A stretch of DNA of 64,000 bases, taken from positions 18,367,406 to 18,431,405 of the forward strand of contig CM073524.1 in assembly GCA_037074615.1 (NCBI GenBank). Direction: 5' to 3'. This document shows positions 34,267 through 47,052 of this stretch, in pieces. The stretch's first letter is position 1; every line of letters starts with the position of its first letter. Both the position numbers and the translations under genes were made by a program. The DNA comes from Leucaena leucocephala. Lineage: Eukaryota > Streptophyta > Magnoliopsida > Fabales > Fabaceae. A model generated the notes under the pieces. That model was not told the DNA's origin. It did not search any database and was given only the letters and a program-made list of their open reading frames with translations.

Positions 34267-35220
34267 TTTTTAACCCCCTTAAAATAAATTTTATCCTCAA
34301 AATTTACTTAGTAACTTAGTCAAACTATTTTGGATATATCTCCTCTTTATATCCCTTCCTACTTTATGACTAAAGCTTGGGGTATCCATCTACTCATACT
34401 TATAGACAACTCATTATACTGAACTTATGAGTAGTGTCTATTTCTTTCATATCTTACCCTTCAGAATTTTGATGTAATTCTGGTGTCTACATCATTCCTC
34501 TTAACCTTTGTTAATCTCTCAGGAGAAATACTGTTCTTTTTTCCTTTCTTTCTCCTAATACAAAATCATGATTTAGATTATGATTCTAACATAAGAGGTT
34601 CTATTATCTTACTTTTCTAATTCTTCATAACTTTTCTTATCCTTTTACATAACTCTATGCATCTATGCCAAATCTTTGTGGCATTTGCACTCTTTCTTGT
34701 CCCTTCTCAGGGCTTACCTATCATTAGGCTACTCTTGCCTTAGCACCTTTTGTGCTACTGGGTTAGGGCTATGTTACTCTTCGTATAGCTCTAGGCCTTA
34801 GCATTCTCTTTCTCATAAAACTGCGTTCTATCTTTGCTTTGCCTTAGACCCTCTTCTCCGGGTCTCTCTGGCCTTTTAATTTCTTTATCCTCATCTGAAG
34901 GATCTATCTAATCATACTTCTCTGTTCTCAAAACATATGGGGTTCTCTTCTCTATTTATCAGGTATACTTCTACAAAACTTTGAATATCAGCACTCAGAT
35001 TTGAACTTGGACTTCATCTTCGTTTAAGGGAAAACTAAGTTTAGTCTGTATATAATAAAGGCTATATAAGGAAAACCATTATAAATAATTTTTCTGGATG
35101 AGTTTATCAACTAGTGAAGCTTCCTCCCCTTAACTTCATCTTTGGCATTCATCTTGACTCAGAGATACGACATTGTACTCATATCTTTATGGCTCATTAC
35201 TTTCCTTAGGCTAGGTCTAA

Positions 35221-35357
35221 CTGCGACCTCGGGATCTAGCTGCGATCAACCGTTAGCCTCTTCAGAATCTAACTACGACTATGCAGCTGTTAGGATCTAA
35301 CTGCGACCTTGGAGCCATGAAAGGATCTAACTGCGACCCTTCAGAATCTAACTACGA
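35221..35357 (-). repeat. CGCAGTTAGAT repeats in the C interior (-)
   Basis: ATCTAACTGCGACC-type units with CTGCGA or CTACGA at 35221, 35240, 35273, 35301, 35331 and 35352. The + strand copy is at 59368-59460. More distant units (GCTCTAACTACGAG) lie at 35648-35720. Confidence 0.7.
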
Positions 35358-35935
35358 TTCTATTATACTGTATCATAATCTCTAGAAGATCTTAAACCAA
35401 TAGACTAAGTTATAAGGTTAACTGTTTCTACTTGTTGATAACTCAATCAATAAAAATTTTAAAAAAATATTACATTCAGTAGCCCATATTATTTACCAAG
35501 ACTTTACTTATTTCCTCGCTTACTCAGGAGTTCCTTCTCATCTTTCCTACTTTACTATGGTTTACCATGCCTTGTGCAATCATGGTCTAACCACCTGCCA
35601 TTGTATTCTACTGTTATGGCCTCATCATAACTTCTCATTTTAATTTGTGCTCTAACTGCGAGCCATTTGAACTATGCTCTAACTACGAGCCATTTGTACT
35701 ATGCTCTAACTACGAGCAATCTGTATTAGATCCAACTCTTATCTGAAAAGTGATCTATACTTATCTGAATCTAGCTCTATCTAAGAGCCATCTGTTTCAG
35801 ATCTAACTCTTACCTGAAGAGTGATCAGAAAACAATCTCTTTACTGTTATCTGCTAATCTTTTTGTATACCATTCCTTTCAATAGAAATGGCTCTGAGTA
35901 CTGCATTCACAAGTCTGTAGAAATACCTAAGTAAC

Positions 35936-38784
35936 TGTAATATCCCTAATTTTCTATACTGGTTTGTATGTGCAGATTGAATGAAATATATGAATTATTT
36001 TTCAGGAAAAAGATGTGGCTATTTATGCAAAGAAAGGGATTAAATTGGAAAAGAAAGAAAATGAAAGGACTTAAGTGCAATTATGAAAAGTCTAAGGCTA
36101 GAAAGGAAAAGTAGACAAAAATGTGGGGTCTTTAAGTGTAATTTTAGCCAAATAAAGGGACTTAAGTGCAAAGAAGAAAAGTTCCCTGGGGATAAAATAT
36201 AATTAAAGAAAGTTAGGCCAGAAGTGGTTTGGACTGCCCGAAAGCATTTCAGTCCCAGATTTCACCAGTAGATAGAGCAAGTGATGCTGGGTAATCCAGC
36301 TTAATACAGGAATTTTCTGAAGACTCCAGATAGCCAAACTTGATCTGATAGTCTAAAAGTATAAAAAAAAAAAATCCTACCGGATATCCTAGATCTCAGA
36401 TATAAGTGAGAAGTTACAGGATGATGCGTCCTGATGGGGCGAATGTCAGGAAACTGATAGAATACCGATAGGAGGTATGTAGAAAAAGTTATTCATAAAT
36501 TCGCAAATACAGACGGGAGTGTGAGGCCTCCAGGTATCCGATAGGGAGATTTATCGGTATTTAAATTGGGACTGAATGAGTTCAGATGACCTTAGTCAGA
36601 TGACTGTTATGACCCACAGGGATGTCTAAATACAGTAGGCCAGTCTATCTGGTAAAAGGAGCCGGTGTCCGGAGATGTGTATAAACGGCGTATAATGGCG
36701 AAAGTACCCGATGAATATTGCCGGGGGAAGATTCCTTGTGATGCGTGCCATAAAGGTAATGGACCCTAGGAGGCCCAATAATGGCGCCATCAAAGGCCCG
36801 GTAAGACCCTTGGATTGATAGGTGGGCCAGTGTCCAGCAGAACCCCGGAAAAGTGCGAAATTATGAAAATGCCCCTGTGTTATACTAAAGAGTAATAGAT
36901 GAATGGAGGGCATTTTGGTCATTCTGGATAGGCCCAGAAGCCAAGACATACACAAGTGAGGTTAACCAGAGTCAGTATATGCTCTAACATGGTATAGAAA
37001 GGTGTAAAATGATGATTTTACCCTTAGGGTCAAGATAGTGCAGGAAAGGGCATCCAGGGGTATTTTGGTCATTTCACAGGGGATCTGTAATTGAGTTTAG
37101 ACCCAATATAAAATGTCAATGATACAAAGGACCCAAATACTAAATTTAAGGTGAGAAGACATAATATGGATTTTCAGAAAAATTAGATTCAGAAAACAGT
37201 CCAGTTTTCGAGGAAACGGACCGGGCCGGTACCGGATTGGACTGGAAATTTTCCAGAGGCTTCTTGGCTCTCTCAATTTCGCCATGTGAGACATGTGAGG
37301 GATTAGGTGTCCCATGAGGTGTCCCTTGGATGATGTCATGATGATGCAATAAAGGGAATAAAGAAAATAGGAAATTCCAGAAAAAACGGTGGCCACAAGT
37401 TCAGAGTTCTTGGAAATTACGGAAATGCCATCCATCAAAACTATAAATATGCCCTTGCCTTCATTCATCACGGCCTAGAGCTCAATAAAGAGAGAGAAGG
37501 AAGTTCTAGAGAGAGAAAGAGCAAGGAAGAAAGAAGAAAGGAAGTTCTGGCGGAGTTGAAAGCAGTATAGAGATTCTAGAGTTCTGCTAAGCTTTTGAGA
37601 TAGTAACTAATCCTAGCTTTTATGTAATGGCTTTGTGATTTGTTGTGCTATTGTTTGGTTGGATTGTTGTATTATATGCTATGCTTGAAGCTCTATTACA
37701 ATGCTATGATCATATGTTATTGAGTATGGAAGCACGCAGCATACTTATCTATACACAATCACAAGCAAGCACTGTCACTCTGCATTACATATTGTTATGA
37801 TTATTACTACTGAGATTCCCCCGAATCTCATCCCAATAAATAACCCATTACAGGGGAGGTTATGCCGAAGTAAATTTTGGGAATTTTAAGAGACGTCGTT
37901 ATGCTGCCGAAATTATGACAAGATGGCAATAGTAAAGAAAGGAGCTGATACGTACTGTGTACGTAGGTACTGTCTAAGGAGGCTGGAAGTGAGTGGCCCT
38001 AACCGGTTCATCCAGTCTTTCCTGTGTACTTACGTAGAATGGTAGTTCTCATGGGAATTACCAAATCGATACAAGATCAGTTACTTTCTAAAGATGAAGC
38101 GTAGCGGTTATGCTGCTGGATTTTAGGCAGAAAATATATAATAGAAATATGATAGTTTTGTACATGTTCTGATGTATGACAACTTATTTAATAATAGATA
38201 GTGTTTTGGCATGTTTGACTGATATGTGATGGATGTATGCATATGTATGCAAAGTTGAGTGCTGGAATTTACCACCATGAAGAGTAACACGTGGTGACTT
38301 GATGATGTTTGATCCATAATTAAAAATAGTAAATGGATGAATAAATATATGATATTTTTATGGTAAATAGTATACATATTAAGCTTCGATTTAATATATA
38401 GAATGCCTCATTTGGATATCTAAACATGGAGATATAAATTATCAAAGTTGGGACCGAAATGATGAATTCAGGAGAAAAATGCTGGATGAACAGTAAAATT
38501 GTCACGTTGACCTACGTTGACTTGGTCAAAGAGTGGTCAATGAGTGATTTGTCCCTGAAATATAATTGAGTTATATTCATGTAGCAATTTGAACCACTTC
38601 ATTTCGATTTTTCTATAATTAGTTATGATTTTTCGAAGTCAGGTCACTCATCTGGAATTTACATAGTGAACAGTACTCGATAAGAGTAAAACTCTAGATT
38701 GGGAAATTGGACTTCAATGACCTTGAAAGTGGTTCTAAATGCTACCAAATGGTCCCTAAGACGTACGAAAGTAAGGACGTTTCA
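35936..38784 (+). mobile_element. Solo LTR of family B (+)
   Basis: 2849 bp, TGTAATATCCCTAATTTT to GGACGTTTCA, duplication GTAAC at 35931-35935 and 38785-38789. TATA box at 37442-37449. U5 hairpin near 37815. Confidence 0.95.
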
Positions 38785-39220
38785 GTAACCCTAAACATAC
38801 TGTAACTGACTGTCCCACTTACTAGACTGTCTGTCATTCTGGGTATATTTCTATTACATGTCGTATGGTATGGGAGTAAAATAACTTTCTCATAACTTCC
38901 TCATCATATATACTCATATATACTTTACCCTGCATGTACTGCAAAAGGGGAATAGTCATTCATTATAGCATTCTCTAACATGCATGTCATTGATAAACTC
39001 ATATTTCTACTGATTTTTAATATGTTAAAAGAGAGTTTATTATTGATTCTTATCCACATTTACTACTATATTGAGCAAATTAGTTGATAATACGAAATTG
39101 GACAAGTGAGAATTCAAATGATGTGATTTTAGTGTTTAATTGGATAAATAATCTATTAAATGTCCATTTCAGGCCAACACAACAATTAATCAGCAAAGTG
39201 GAGCTTTCTTGTGAACTCAA

Positions 39221-39300
39221 GTCGTGACCTTATGTATTCACAGTCACGACCAAACTTCAATCAGCAAAAAAGAAGCGCTCTCTATAAATATTAGTCGCGA
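39221..39300. repeat. GTCGCGAC boxes in the Athila U3
   Basis: Cores at 39222 (GTCGTGAC), 39244 (GTCACGAC) and 39294 (GTCGCGAC), spaced 22 and 50 bp. After removal of the B' LTR the next box (45131) is 23 bp further on, so the rhythm continues across the insertion. Confidence 0.8.
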
Positions 39301-39309
39301 CCTGATGTA

Positions 39310-42300
39310 TGAAACATCCTTCTTTATATCTCTCCGAGTACTCTTACTATAGCACTCTCAACTGGAAATTATCTCTCTTGCCGGAATTCCTAGTAGAAAA
39401 TAACTGTACTGATTCGATAATTCCACATGAGAACTACCATTCTACGTAAGTACCCAAGAATGACTGGATGAACCGGCTAGGTCCACTCACTTCCAGCCTC
39501 CTAAGACAGCACCTACGTACACAGTACTTTGTATAGTCTACCAGTACAACGGCATTTTCTAGTAAATACTTCAAATCTTAAACCTTGACCATAAATTTTG
39601 AGCCTTAAACCTTATCCTTATATCTTACCCTTACATATACTCAATTGGATTTATCTTAGATCATTGGAATACCTTTTAACCTTAAAAACATGAATTACCA
39701 AGAGTTGGGCTTATGGATACTGTTCACTGCCACTATTCATTGGGTAATTCCAGATTACAGCCTGAACTTTGGAAATTCATAACTAAATCTAGAAAAATAG
39801 TTTTGAGGTGATTCCAATTTCTAATGAAATATGTTTCACTTAAATTTGATAGAAAAATATGAAAATGAGGTTTCCTTGTCCAGATCAAATCAGTTTATTC
39901 GTTGAACTTTACTGTTCATTTTGTAAATCTGGAAATTCCAGTTTCCTTGCCCCATTTTCAAAAATTCATTTCTCCTTGTATACTTATCCAATTGAGTCGA
40001 ATTACCTATGGTTTTAAAGCTCATAATGTGTACTTTAATCTCACCAAAAAGCACGGAAAAAAATCATTCATTTACTATATGAAAATCACGTTGGAAACTT
40101 ACAGTATCGGGTGACTTGTTTTATCTTGATCCAGAGCTTAAGTCCAACTTTGAAAAATCATATCAATTTGAAAACTTTACCAAATTGTGCGTTCTTTGTG
40201 TCCAATTAAAGCTATGGATCTTAGCTATGTTCGTACAAAATTTCAAATGAAACCGAAACAGATAAGTCACACAAATTATTGCTGGAAGCTCACTTCCTCG
40301 GATCGGATGTTGTAAGCATATACATATTACATGTCATTACATTATACTCAAAGTTCTAGGCATGCTTCTCAAGCCATAAACACATTGATCATCCAATTTA
40401 CCTTCCTCCTTGTGAAGTTCCAGCACCTAGAGCAATGTTTATTGATATGGAAGGAATGAGATTTCATGGAAATCCCAATAGCAAGTAATATAAACTATAA
40501 GGTTATGCGTGTTTGATTGAATGCCTAACATGTTATCATGTAATGGGAGCTAATTCATGCTTATACATAAGCAACTCTAATATGCATATTGTCATGACAT
40601 ATATTGCAAGGAGTATCACATACTCATATCACATCATCATCATCATCACACAACATTCCATGCTCAACTAAACCTTCATGCATAACAAGTAAGCAAAACA
40701 ATCAAAGCACATAAGTTTATAGTTAGATATTCTTGCTACCTCTTGTAGATCCTTGTTCCTTTCCTTCTTGTAATGGTCTTTCCTTGCCATAAATGTCAAA
40801 ACCTAGGCATTACAAGATAATTACCAAATTATAACTCCATTCCCAACAAAATCCAAGTCTAGTTTCAATAAGCTCCCTTTTTCCAAAAATTCCCATTTTG
40901 GTTCCAATGCTTCCCATTCTTGTTCCTCCACTTTACCCCCACACAAAATTTCATTTTAAGACCATTGGAAGCATCAAAATTATGAAATTCAAATCACTGT
41001 TCACGCGAGTGAACAGTAACCGTGAGGATTTTCAACATTATAACCTTTAATTCCAATTGTTTCCAAGGTTCAAAACCTTTCCAATCCTACACAAAATCAT
41101 CATATAAACTCAATGGAAGCATTAAATCATTGAAATTCCATTTTCTTCTATCATAAACAGTGCATGAACAGTGCAAACCGAAATGGTAAAGTGAAGAACA
41201 TCAACTTACTTCACAACCAAGCATGTAACTAGCTTGTTTAAGCTTGTCTTAACTATCTATGACCTAAAGCTCATATTCCTTTCACATATACACAAAATTT
41301 CCAGCAGCATCCCCCCAAGATTTAAGCCTCAAAAATCACTTAAACTCAAGCACAAACCATAAGAACAAAAGGTAGAAGCAAGAAGACAACTTACCTTACT
41401 TGCTCCTTCAAGACCCTTGCTTCTTCCTTGCTTTCTTCGACTTTCTTTCTCTAGAACTCACTTCTCTCTCTAAAGGAGCTCTTGGGTGTGAAGAATGAAT
41501 GGAAAGGGGGGTATTTATAGCAAAAGTCATGTGCCATTTGAAGGCCAAGATCACTTTGGAAACTATTTGATCTAATGGTTAAAGGTTTGATCTTGGAATG
41601 TCTTTTCACTTTTCACTCAAGACCTTACCACCATGACATCACTAGCATGGCACCACTTGGGACATCTAAGACTACTTCTTGGCACCATTTTTGAGTCCAT
41701 GTGGGTCCTGAAACATCCTCCCTTAGACTCCTCAGAGTACACTTGCGGAAGCAATATTAGCTCGATTATATCTTAAGCCCAGAAATTAAAATTTTACTCT
41801 TAAGTTCCTTATTCTGAACTTTTAATTTGAGAACTGATTAATCTCATTCTACACCCCAAATGTGTACAACCGGCTCACCAAATTTCGTGGCCAAACTCCT
41901 TCGTTTACTAGGTCAAACTGAGGTCAAAACACTGCTACCTCAGGACCTGCGAATTTCTCTTTTAATTCTCCATTCACAAATTGAGCATGCCAAATATTAA
42001 ATAATAAAATGTCATACAACAAGCCATAAACAGAATTATCATATTTCTATTACATCTTTTCCGGCCCAAAATTCGGCAGTATAGCCGCTAGGCTTCATCT
42101 GTACAAAGAACTGAACCGTACTGATTCGGTAATTCCCTCATGAGAACTACCATTCTACGTAAGTACCCAGGAAAGACTGGATGAACCGGCTAGGTCCACT
42201 CACTTCCAGCCTCCTTAGACAGCACCTACGTACACAGTACTTATCATATTCTGATGTTCAGTCTTAAATTCGGCAGCATAACGGCGTCTCTCAAAATTCT

Positions 42301-45118
42301 TAGAATTCAGTTCAACATAATTTCCCTGTAATGGGTTAGATATGGGGAATGAGATTTGGGGGAATCTTAGTAGTAATAATCATAACAATTTATGTAATGC
42401 AGTGTGACAGTGCTTGCTTGTGATTGTGTACAGATAAGCATGCTGCGTGCTTCCACACTTAATAACATATGATCATAGCATTGTAGTAGAGCTTCAAGCA
42501 TAACATATAAGACAACAATCCAACCAAACAATAGCACAACAAATCACAAAGCCATTACATAAAAGCTAGGATTAGTTACTACCTCAAAAGCTTAGCAGAA
42601 CTCTACTATCTCTATACTGCTTCCAGCTCCGCCAGAACTTCCTTTCTCCTTTCTTTCTCCTTCTCTCTCTTCTTTCTCTCTCTTTCTCTTGCCAAAACCG
42701 TGGGATGCATGAAATGGGAGGGGGAGGGGGTATTTATAGTTTCCTTTGATGGCATTTTCATAATTTTGAAGCCATCTGAACTTGTGGTCCTGGTTTTTCC
42801 TGGAATTTCCTATTTTCTTTTATTCTTCTTTACTGCATCACCCAGGACACCTCACCGGGACACCTCATCGCCACATTCTTCACATGTCATAATTCCTGGA
42901 CACCTCATCAGCTGACTCAGCATTTCCAGTCCAATGCAGTACCGGTCCGGTCCGATTTCCCATAAACTGGACTCACCGGCTAAGATTGTGCCATGTGTCC
43001 TTAACTTTTCTTCTCCCTCTAGACCAGTGCCATGTGGCGCCTGGAAGGGACCTTTCACGCTTTCCAATGCTATCTAGATAAGTCCTGGACTTTATCTGAT
43101 CACCTCCTCGGTTATCGTGCCGACCAAGTAACTTTACTTTATTGAAACAGCATTAAAATAGTATTTTAATGCCACTTTTTCCCACATATCACTGGGCCTA
43201 CGTTTTTGGGCTCTAGGAATATCATCTTGGGTCCCTGATCCAGCTCAAGTACTCTGATGGCACGATTCCCAAGAAGCACCCCTTGGCAAATTACCAAAAT
43301 GCCCTTAGTCTCTCTTTCTTTACTTTATTAGGTCTAGGGGCATTATTGTCTTTTTCCATCTTACCAAAGTATTCTTTGACCCTGGTCAACTATCCAGATA
43401 ACTTCCCTGGACTGTCTAACCTTAGGAAAATGACCAAAATACCCTTTACTCATTCTTCAGCTGTTCTATAACGTAGGGGCATTTTCGTCATTTCGCACCT
43501 TTTTCTCGGACACCGGCCCCTTTTACCACTGAACTGCTATTATGGGCCTGGGCCTTCCCTGGTGTCACTATGGGCCTTAGAAAACACTATGGGCCTTTTC
43601 TCTCTATTCGGACTGCCTTTCCTATACCGATTATAACTGTAAATTCCCATCTTCAGGAATTTTTACAGAAAAATCGGGACCTCAAATTAAAATTTTGTTT
43701 TGCGTCATTCAACCCGGAATCCTTTTCTCTATCTCTCAGTATTTTCAGATATTTTATCCGGACTAGGCTATTTTGGCCTGAAAGTACGCTCTCGCGCACA
43801 CTTTTCAAAAATGACCATTTTACCCTTGGTCACATTTCTAATTCTTTCATACACATAGAGACCTCATATGCACATTTCACAGTTCAGTAAAATGATCAGC
43901 ATAATTTTCTCTATTTTCTGGCAAAATACGGTACTCATCGGCTACAGCCCGATATTTCCCATAATTACGATTATGCCCCTGCATTCTCTTTCTAGCATCT
44001 TAACCTCATCTTCTCATCCCTCATCTTAAGGTCTAGAAATTTTCTTTCAATAACTCATCCCCTAAACTCTTCGGAAGTCGTCATTAATTGAAAGGCTCGA
44101 CAACCCGCCCATATCAGGTTATCTTACATAGGAGCCAGCCCATATCCAGCTACCTGCAGAATTCCTAAGCTTAAGACTTAGGATATTCCTCACATTCCTC
44201 ATTTTGAACCTAGGTGAACTATCCCGATTCTGTAGGTTAAAGACTTAACTCATCTTTAAATCCTAAAGGACTTAGCTCATCCCTCGGATTCCTACAAAAT
44301 ACAGGTAAGTAATTCGCCCATATCAGATTACTACCCTGGGACTATGGGTTTAGCAGCCTGCCCATATCAGACTACCTCCCAGTTCTCCTAGACCAAAAAT
44401 CGGGATGTTACAGGTCCCACCATGTGCCAAACCTAATCCTTACTTTATTCTCTTTTTCTTTATTTCCAAAAATCCATAAATTTATTTTTGGACTTGGGCT
44501 CCAAGATAACTTTTGGGCCTTATTGGGATGGCCTAGGATGACATGTTGGACCTATTTTAGGTCCAATAGCTAATTGGCCCAAATCCCAATGTAATTTCCT
44601 TATACCGATATCCGTAAATTACCCTGATCTTAGCATCAATGCTAATCACCTCTTTTAATTGTTCTAATATTTTTAGAAATTCATTCTAATATAAAATGAA
44701 TTCTCTACAAAGTTTTATAATTTTCTGAGACCCAGAAGTCCTGTTAAAAATTACATACGTTTTCTTTAACTCTTTATCGGTGTCCTTTTTCACCGTAAAT
44801 TCCATAATTAATTCTACAGGACTCCTTTTTGACTTCTGTCAACTCCATAAATTCTCATATTAATTATAATAATTTACTATCAAATTTCCTCTGATATCCA
44901 TCCATTGTGTGAAATGACCAAAATGCCCTCCATTTACTTCTGGTTTCTTAGGGCATCACAGTGGCATTTTCGTAATTTTGTACTTTGGCTCTTAGACTTT
45001 CTTTCTCTTCCAATTAATCCTTTTCTTTATATAAATATGGCCACATCTTTTCCTAAAAATCTCATACATTTCATTTAACCTATACATACAACGTAGTACA
45101 GAAATTAGGGATGTTACA
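39310..45118 (-). mobile_element. Solo LTR B' (-) in the Athila U3, A2 LTR nested
   Basis: Minus strand starts TGTAACATCCCTAATTTCTG at 45118 and ends GGATGTTTCA at 39310, with the duplication ATGTA at 39305-39309 and 45119-45123. Own length is about 3.10 kb. TATA box (TATTTATA on +) at 41512-41519. Its U5 is longer than that of other B copies and resembles the D U5. It landed between two GTCGCGAC boxes. Confidence 0.92.
41709..44412 (-). mobile_element. Solo LTR of subfamily A2 (-)
   Basis: 2704 bp; minus strand TGTAACATCCCG at 44412 to GGATGTTTCA at 41709. Duplication GGTCC at 41704-41708 and 44413-44417. TATTTATA at 42731-42738. The CTGATATGGGC set is present in reverse near 44095-44370. 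Deepest level of a four-level nest: C, Athila, B', A2. Confidence 0.95.
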
Positions 45119-45450
45119 ATGTATACAAGGTCACGACCAAACTTCAAATGCAGAAATCAATCAGTGAATGACAGAAGGGACAACTGGACAGAAGATAATT
45201 TAAGCATGAGATAAATTGTATAGCTGGACTTAAACATGTACAGCAACAGAACTGAACTCCACACATCTGGTACTATTCACATGTGGCACTATTCACACAT
45301 CAGCATATTCCATTGAGCAGAATGAGCAAGTTGCCAACAGCAAGTGGGAAGCATGTGCTATAAACAGAATACAAGATCATGTGCTGCCAGCTGGAGATGG
45401 ATGATATGTGGACAGCTCTATTGATTCACTCATGCATTTTAGATTCCTCC

Positions 45451-45458
45451 TATATATA
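45451..45458 (+). promoter_or_regulatory. TATA box of the Athila LTR
   Basis: TATATATA in a CTCC...TCACACTATACG context about 970 bp before the LTR end. It is the only clear promoter motif in this LTR. Confidence 0.6.
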
Positions 45459-46436
45459 TCACACTATACGCACATCACTCGGACATCATATACATTCTGA
45501 TATACAATTCTGACGTATTCCATTCTTACATCTATTCAGATCCATTTTCGTCCAGACTTTATTATCACGCATGCACACCATCTTCTCTTTCTCTATCTTC
45601 ACTTCTCTTCTGCAACTTTCCTCTTTTCTAGTCAATAGAACCAGAGGAAAGTTCTGCAGTTCATCATCTCCATTATCTCCTTCCATTTCCATATGACTAC
45701 TGCTGTGTCTTCCTCTGTTACTGCTAGAGTTCAGATAGCAATGCAAGGCTAAGCTGCTGTGATCTCTTGGAGATGACACCAAACTAAAATCCTTGAGCTG
45801 AACAGGGAGTTCATTGTGTTGTTAATTTAGATTTGACTGTATTGAGTTGATGTGATTAATTCTGTAATTACTAATGCAATTAGAGTAGTAGATGACAAAG
45901 AAGTAGGGAACCGAGTTGGCTTTCTTATTTCTGCATAAAAGATCCTTTGATTGATTCTCATCTTTGATCGAGTTGAACATAGCTGTGATTAACTGAAGTG
46001 ATTCTGTTTAATTCATATTCTACTATCTCTGAGTTGAATGATTCATATTCTCTATTCAATGTCTGCGAGTTGTAGCTTCAATTGAGATTTAGCTAGCGAG
46101 TTGTTAGCTAACCTATTCTAATTTAACTGCTTAACTCTTGATATTCTGTGGATAATGAACGTAAGGTAATCTCCAAGGGAACACACTTGTCATCATTCAT
46201 TCATTTCATCTTCATAAACATAAAAGCACAAACAATAGCATAGAATTTACGTTCAGCCTTAGTTCAAATAGTTCAACAACACACAACTCATCTGCTTAAT
46301 TTGTTAATTTGTGGTTCAATAAATTAATTAGGAACTCTAACATCCATTAGCTCCTTGTGATCCGACCTAGGTTACCCTCCACTTACTATTGGTTATCTTA
46401 GTTTTGTTTGATAATTAGAAACGACAGTTATCGAAA

Positions 46437-46454
46437 TTGAGTCGTTGCTAGGGA
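46437..46454 (+). other. Degenerate Athila primer binding site (tRNA-Asp)
   Basis: TTGAGTCGTTGCTAGGGA differs at five sites from the perfect tRNA-Asp PBS seen in E. Most changes are C-to-T or G-to-A. Confidence 0.75.
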
Positions 46455-46547
46455 GCCTTACTTGTTAAGGTTTCCTAAGCAATCTCCTAGGCCCAAATAC
46501 ATAAAGAGTGGGTAGTTGTTTTAGTTTTTCTATTTCATATCTTTAAA

Positions 46548-47041
46548 GTCGCGACCATTTGGCTTTTTTGTCACAACTAAAGTGCTCTGTGATTTATAGT
46601 CGCGACCAGAAACACATTTGGTCACAACCAGAAACCATCTTTCAACTCAGATTTGCTGTATGTCACTTTTAGTCGCAACCGGATAACTAATTGGTCTCAA
46701 CCAAAAATATTTTTTTTCAAATTTTCATCTTTATGATTTGTAGTCGCAAACAAATTGACACTTAGTCACGACTAAACTCTCTGTTGCTTTTGGTCACGAC
46801 CAAAGTGTATTTTGGTCGCAACCTAAAATTCTTAACTTCAAGCATTTGCTCTCTGTGATTTTTAGTCGCAACCAAAGTGATATTTGGTCGTGACCAAAAA
46901 TCCATATTCAGAAAATGTTGCTCTCTGTGACTGACAGTCACGACTTGTGGTTCATTTTCGTCACAATATTTGCTCTCTGTGATTTTGAGTCATGACCATT
47001 TGTCCTTTTTATCGCGACCATATATTTCTAAACTGCGACTA
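46548..47041. repeat. GTCGCGAC box array in the Athila leader
   Basis: Cores at 46549, 46571, 46600, 46622, 46673, 46695, 46744, 46766, 46794, 46816, 46866, 46888, 46938, 46961, 46990, 47012 and 47034. Gaps are 22, 29, 22, 51, 22, 49, 22, 28, 22, 50, 22, 50, 23, 29, 22 and 22. Most boxes have decayed to GTCACAAC, GTCGCAAC or GTCACGAC. CTCTGTGA (reverse complement of TCACAGAG) fills the long gaps, so the array runs in the opposite direction to the one in E on the + strand, as expected for elements of opposite orientation. It ends just before the gag start. Confidence 0.9.
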
Positions 47042-47052
47042 ACTGATCTCAT

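Larger units (their letters stand above)
34267..38990 (-). mobile_element. C element internal region (-), B solo LTR nested
   Basis: It begins with a polypurine tract (34267-34290, GGGGG in minus sense). It then runs as the reverse complement of 58100-59480: for example the sites around 35240, 35560 and 38900 match 59470, 59150 and 58690. No gag or pol domain is visible. Its 5' part is outside the view because an Athila element interrupts it at 38991. The uninterrupted sequence at about 35240-35250 is the empty counterpart of the A-2 insertion point at 59481/59482. Confidence 0.8.
38991..46428 (+). repeat. Athila element 5' LTR (B' solo LTR nested)
   Basis: It starts TGATAAACTCATATTT at 38991, where similarity to the C interior stops; the 5 bp before it are GTCAT. 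It ends near CGACA at 46428, just before a degenerate tRNA-Asp PBS. Without the insertion it is about 1.6 kb. Four GTCGCGAC-type boxes lie in U3 (39222, 39244, 39294, 45131), upstream of the TATATATA promoter at 45451. The exact 3' boundary is uncertain because the second LTR is outside the window. Confidence 0.75.

Noticed and set aside
45486..45782. Host gene exon candidate (98-codon minus-strand ORF)
   Set aside because: It lies inside the Athila LTR between its promoter and PBS, with no domain, splice structure or homology that I recognise.
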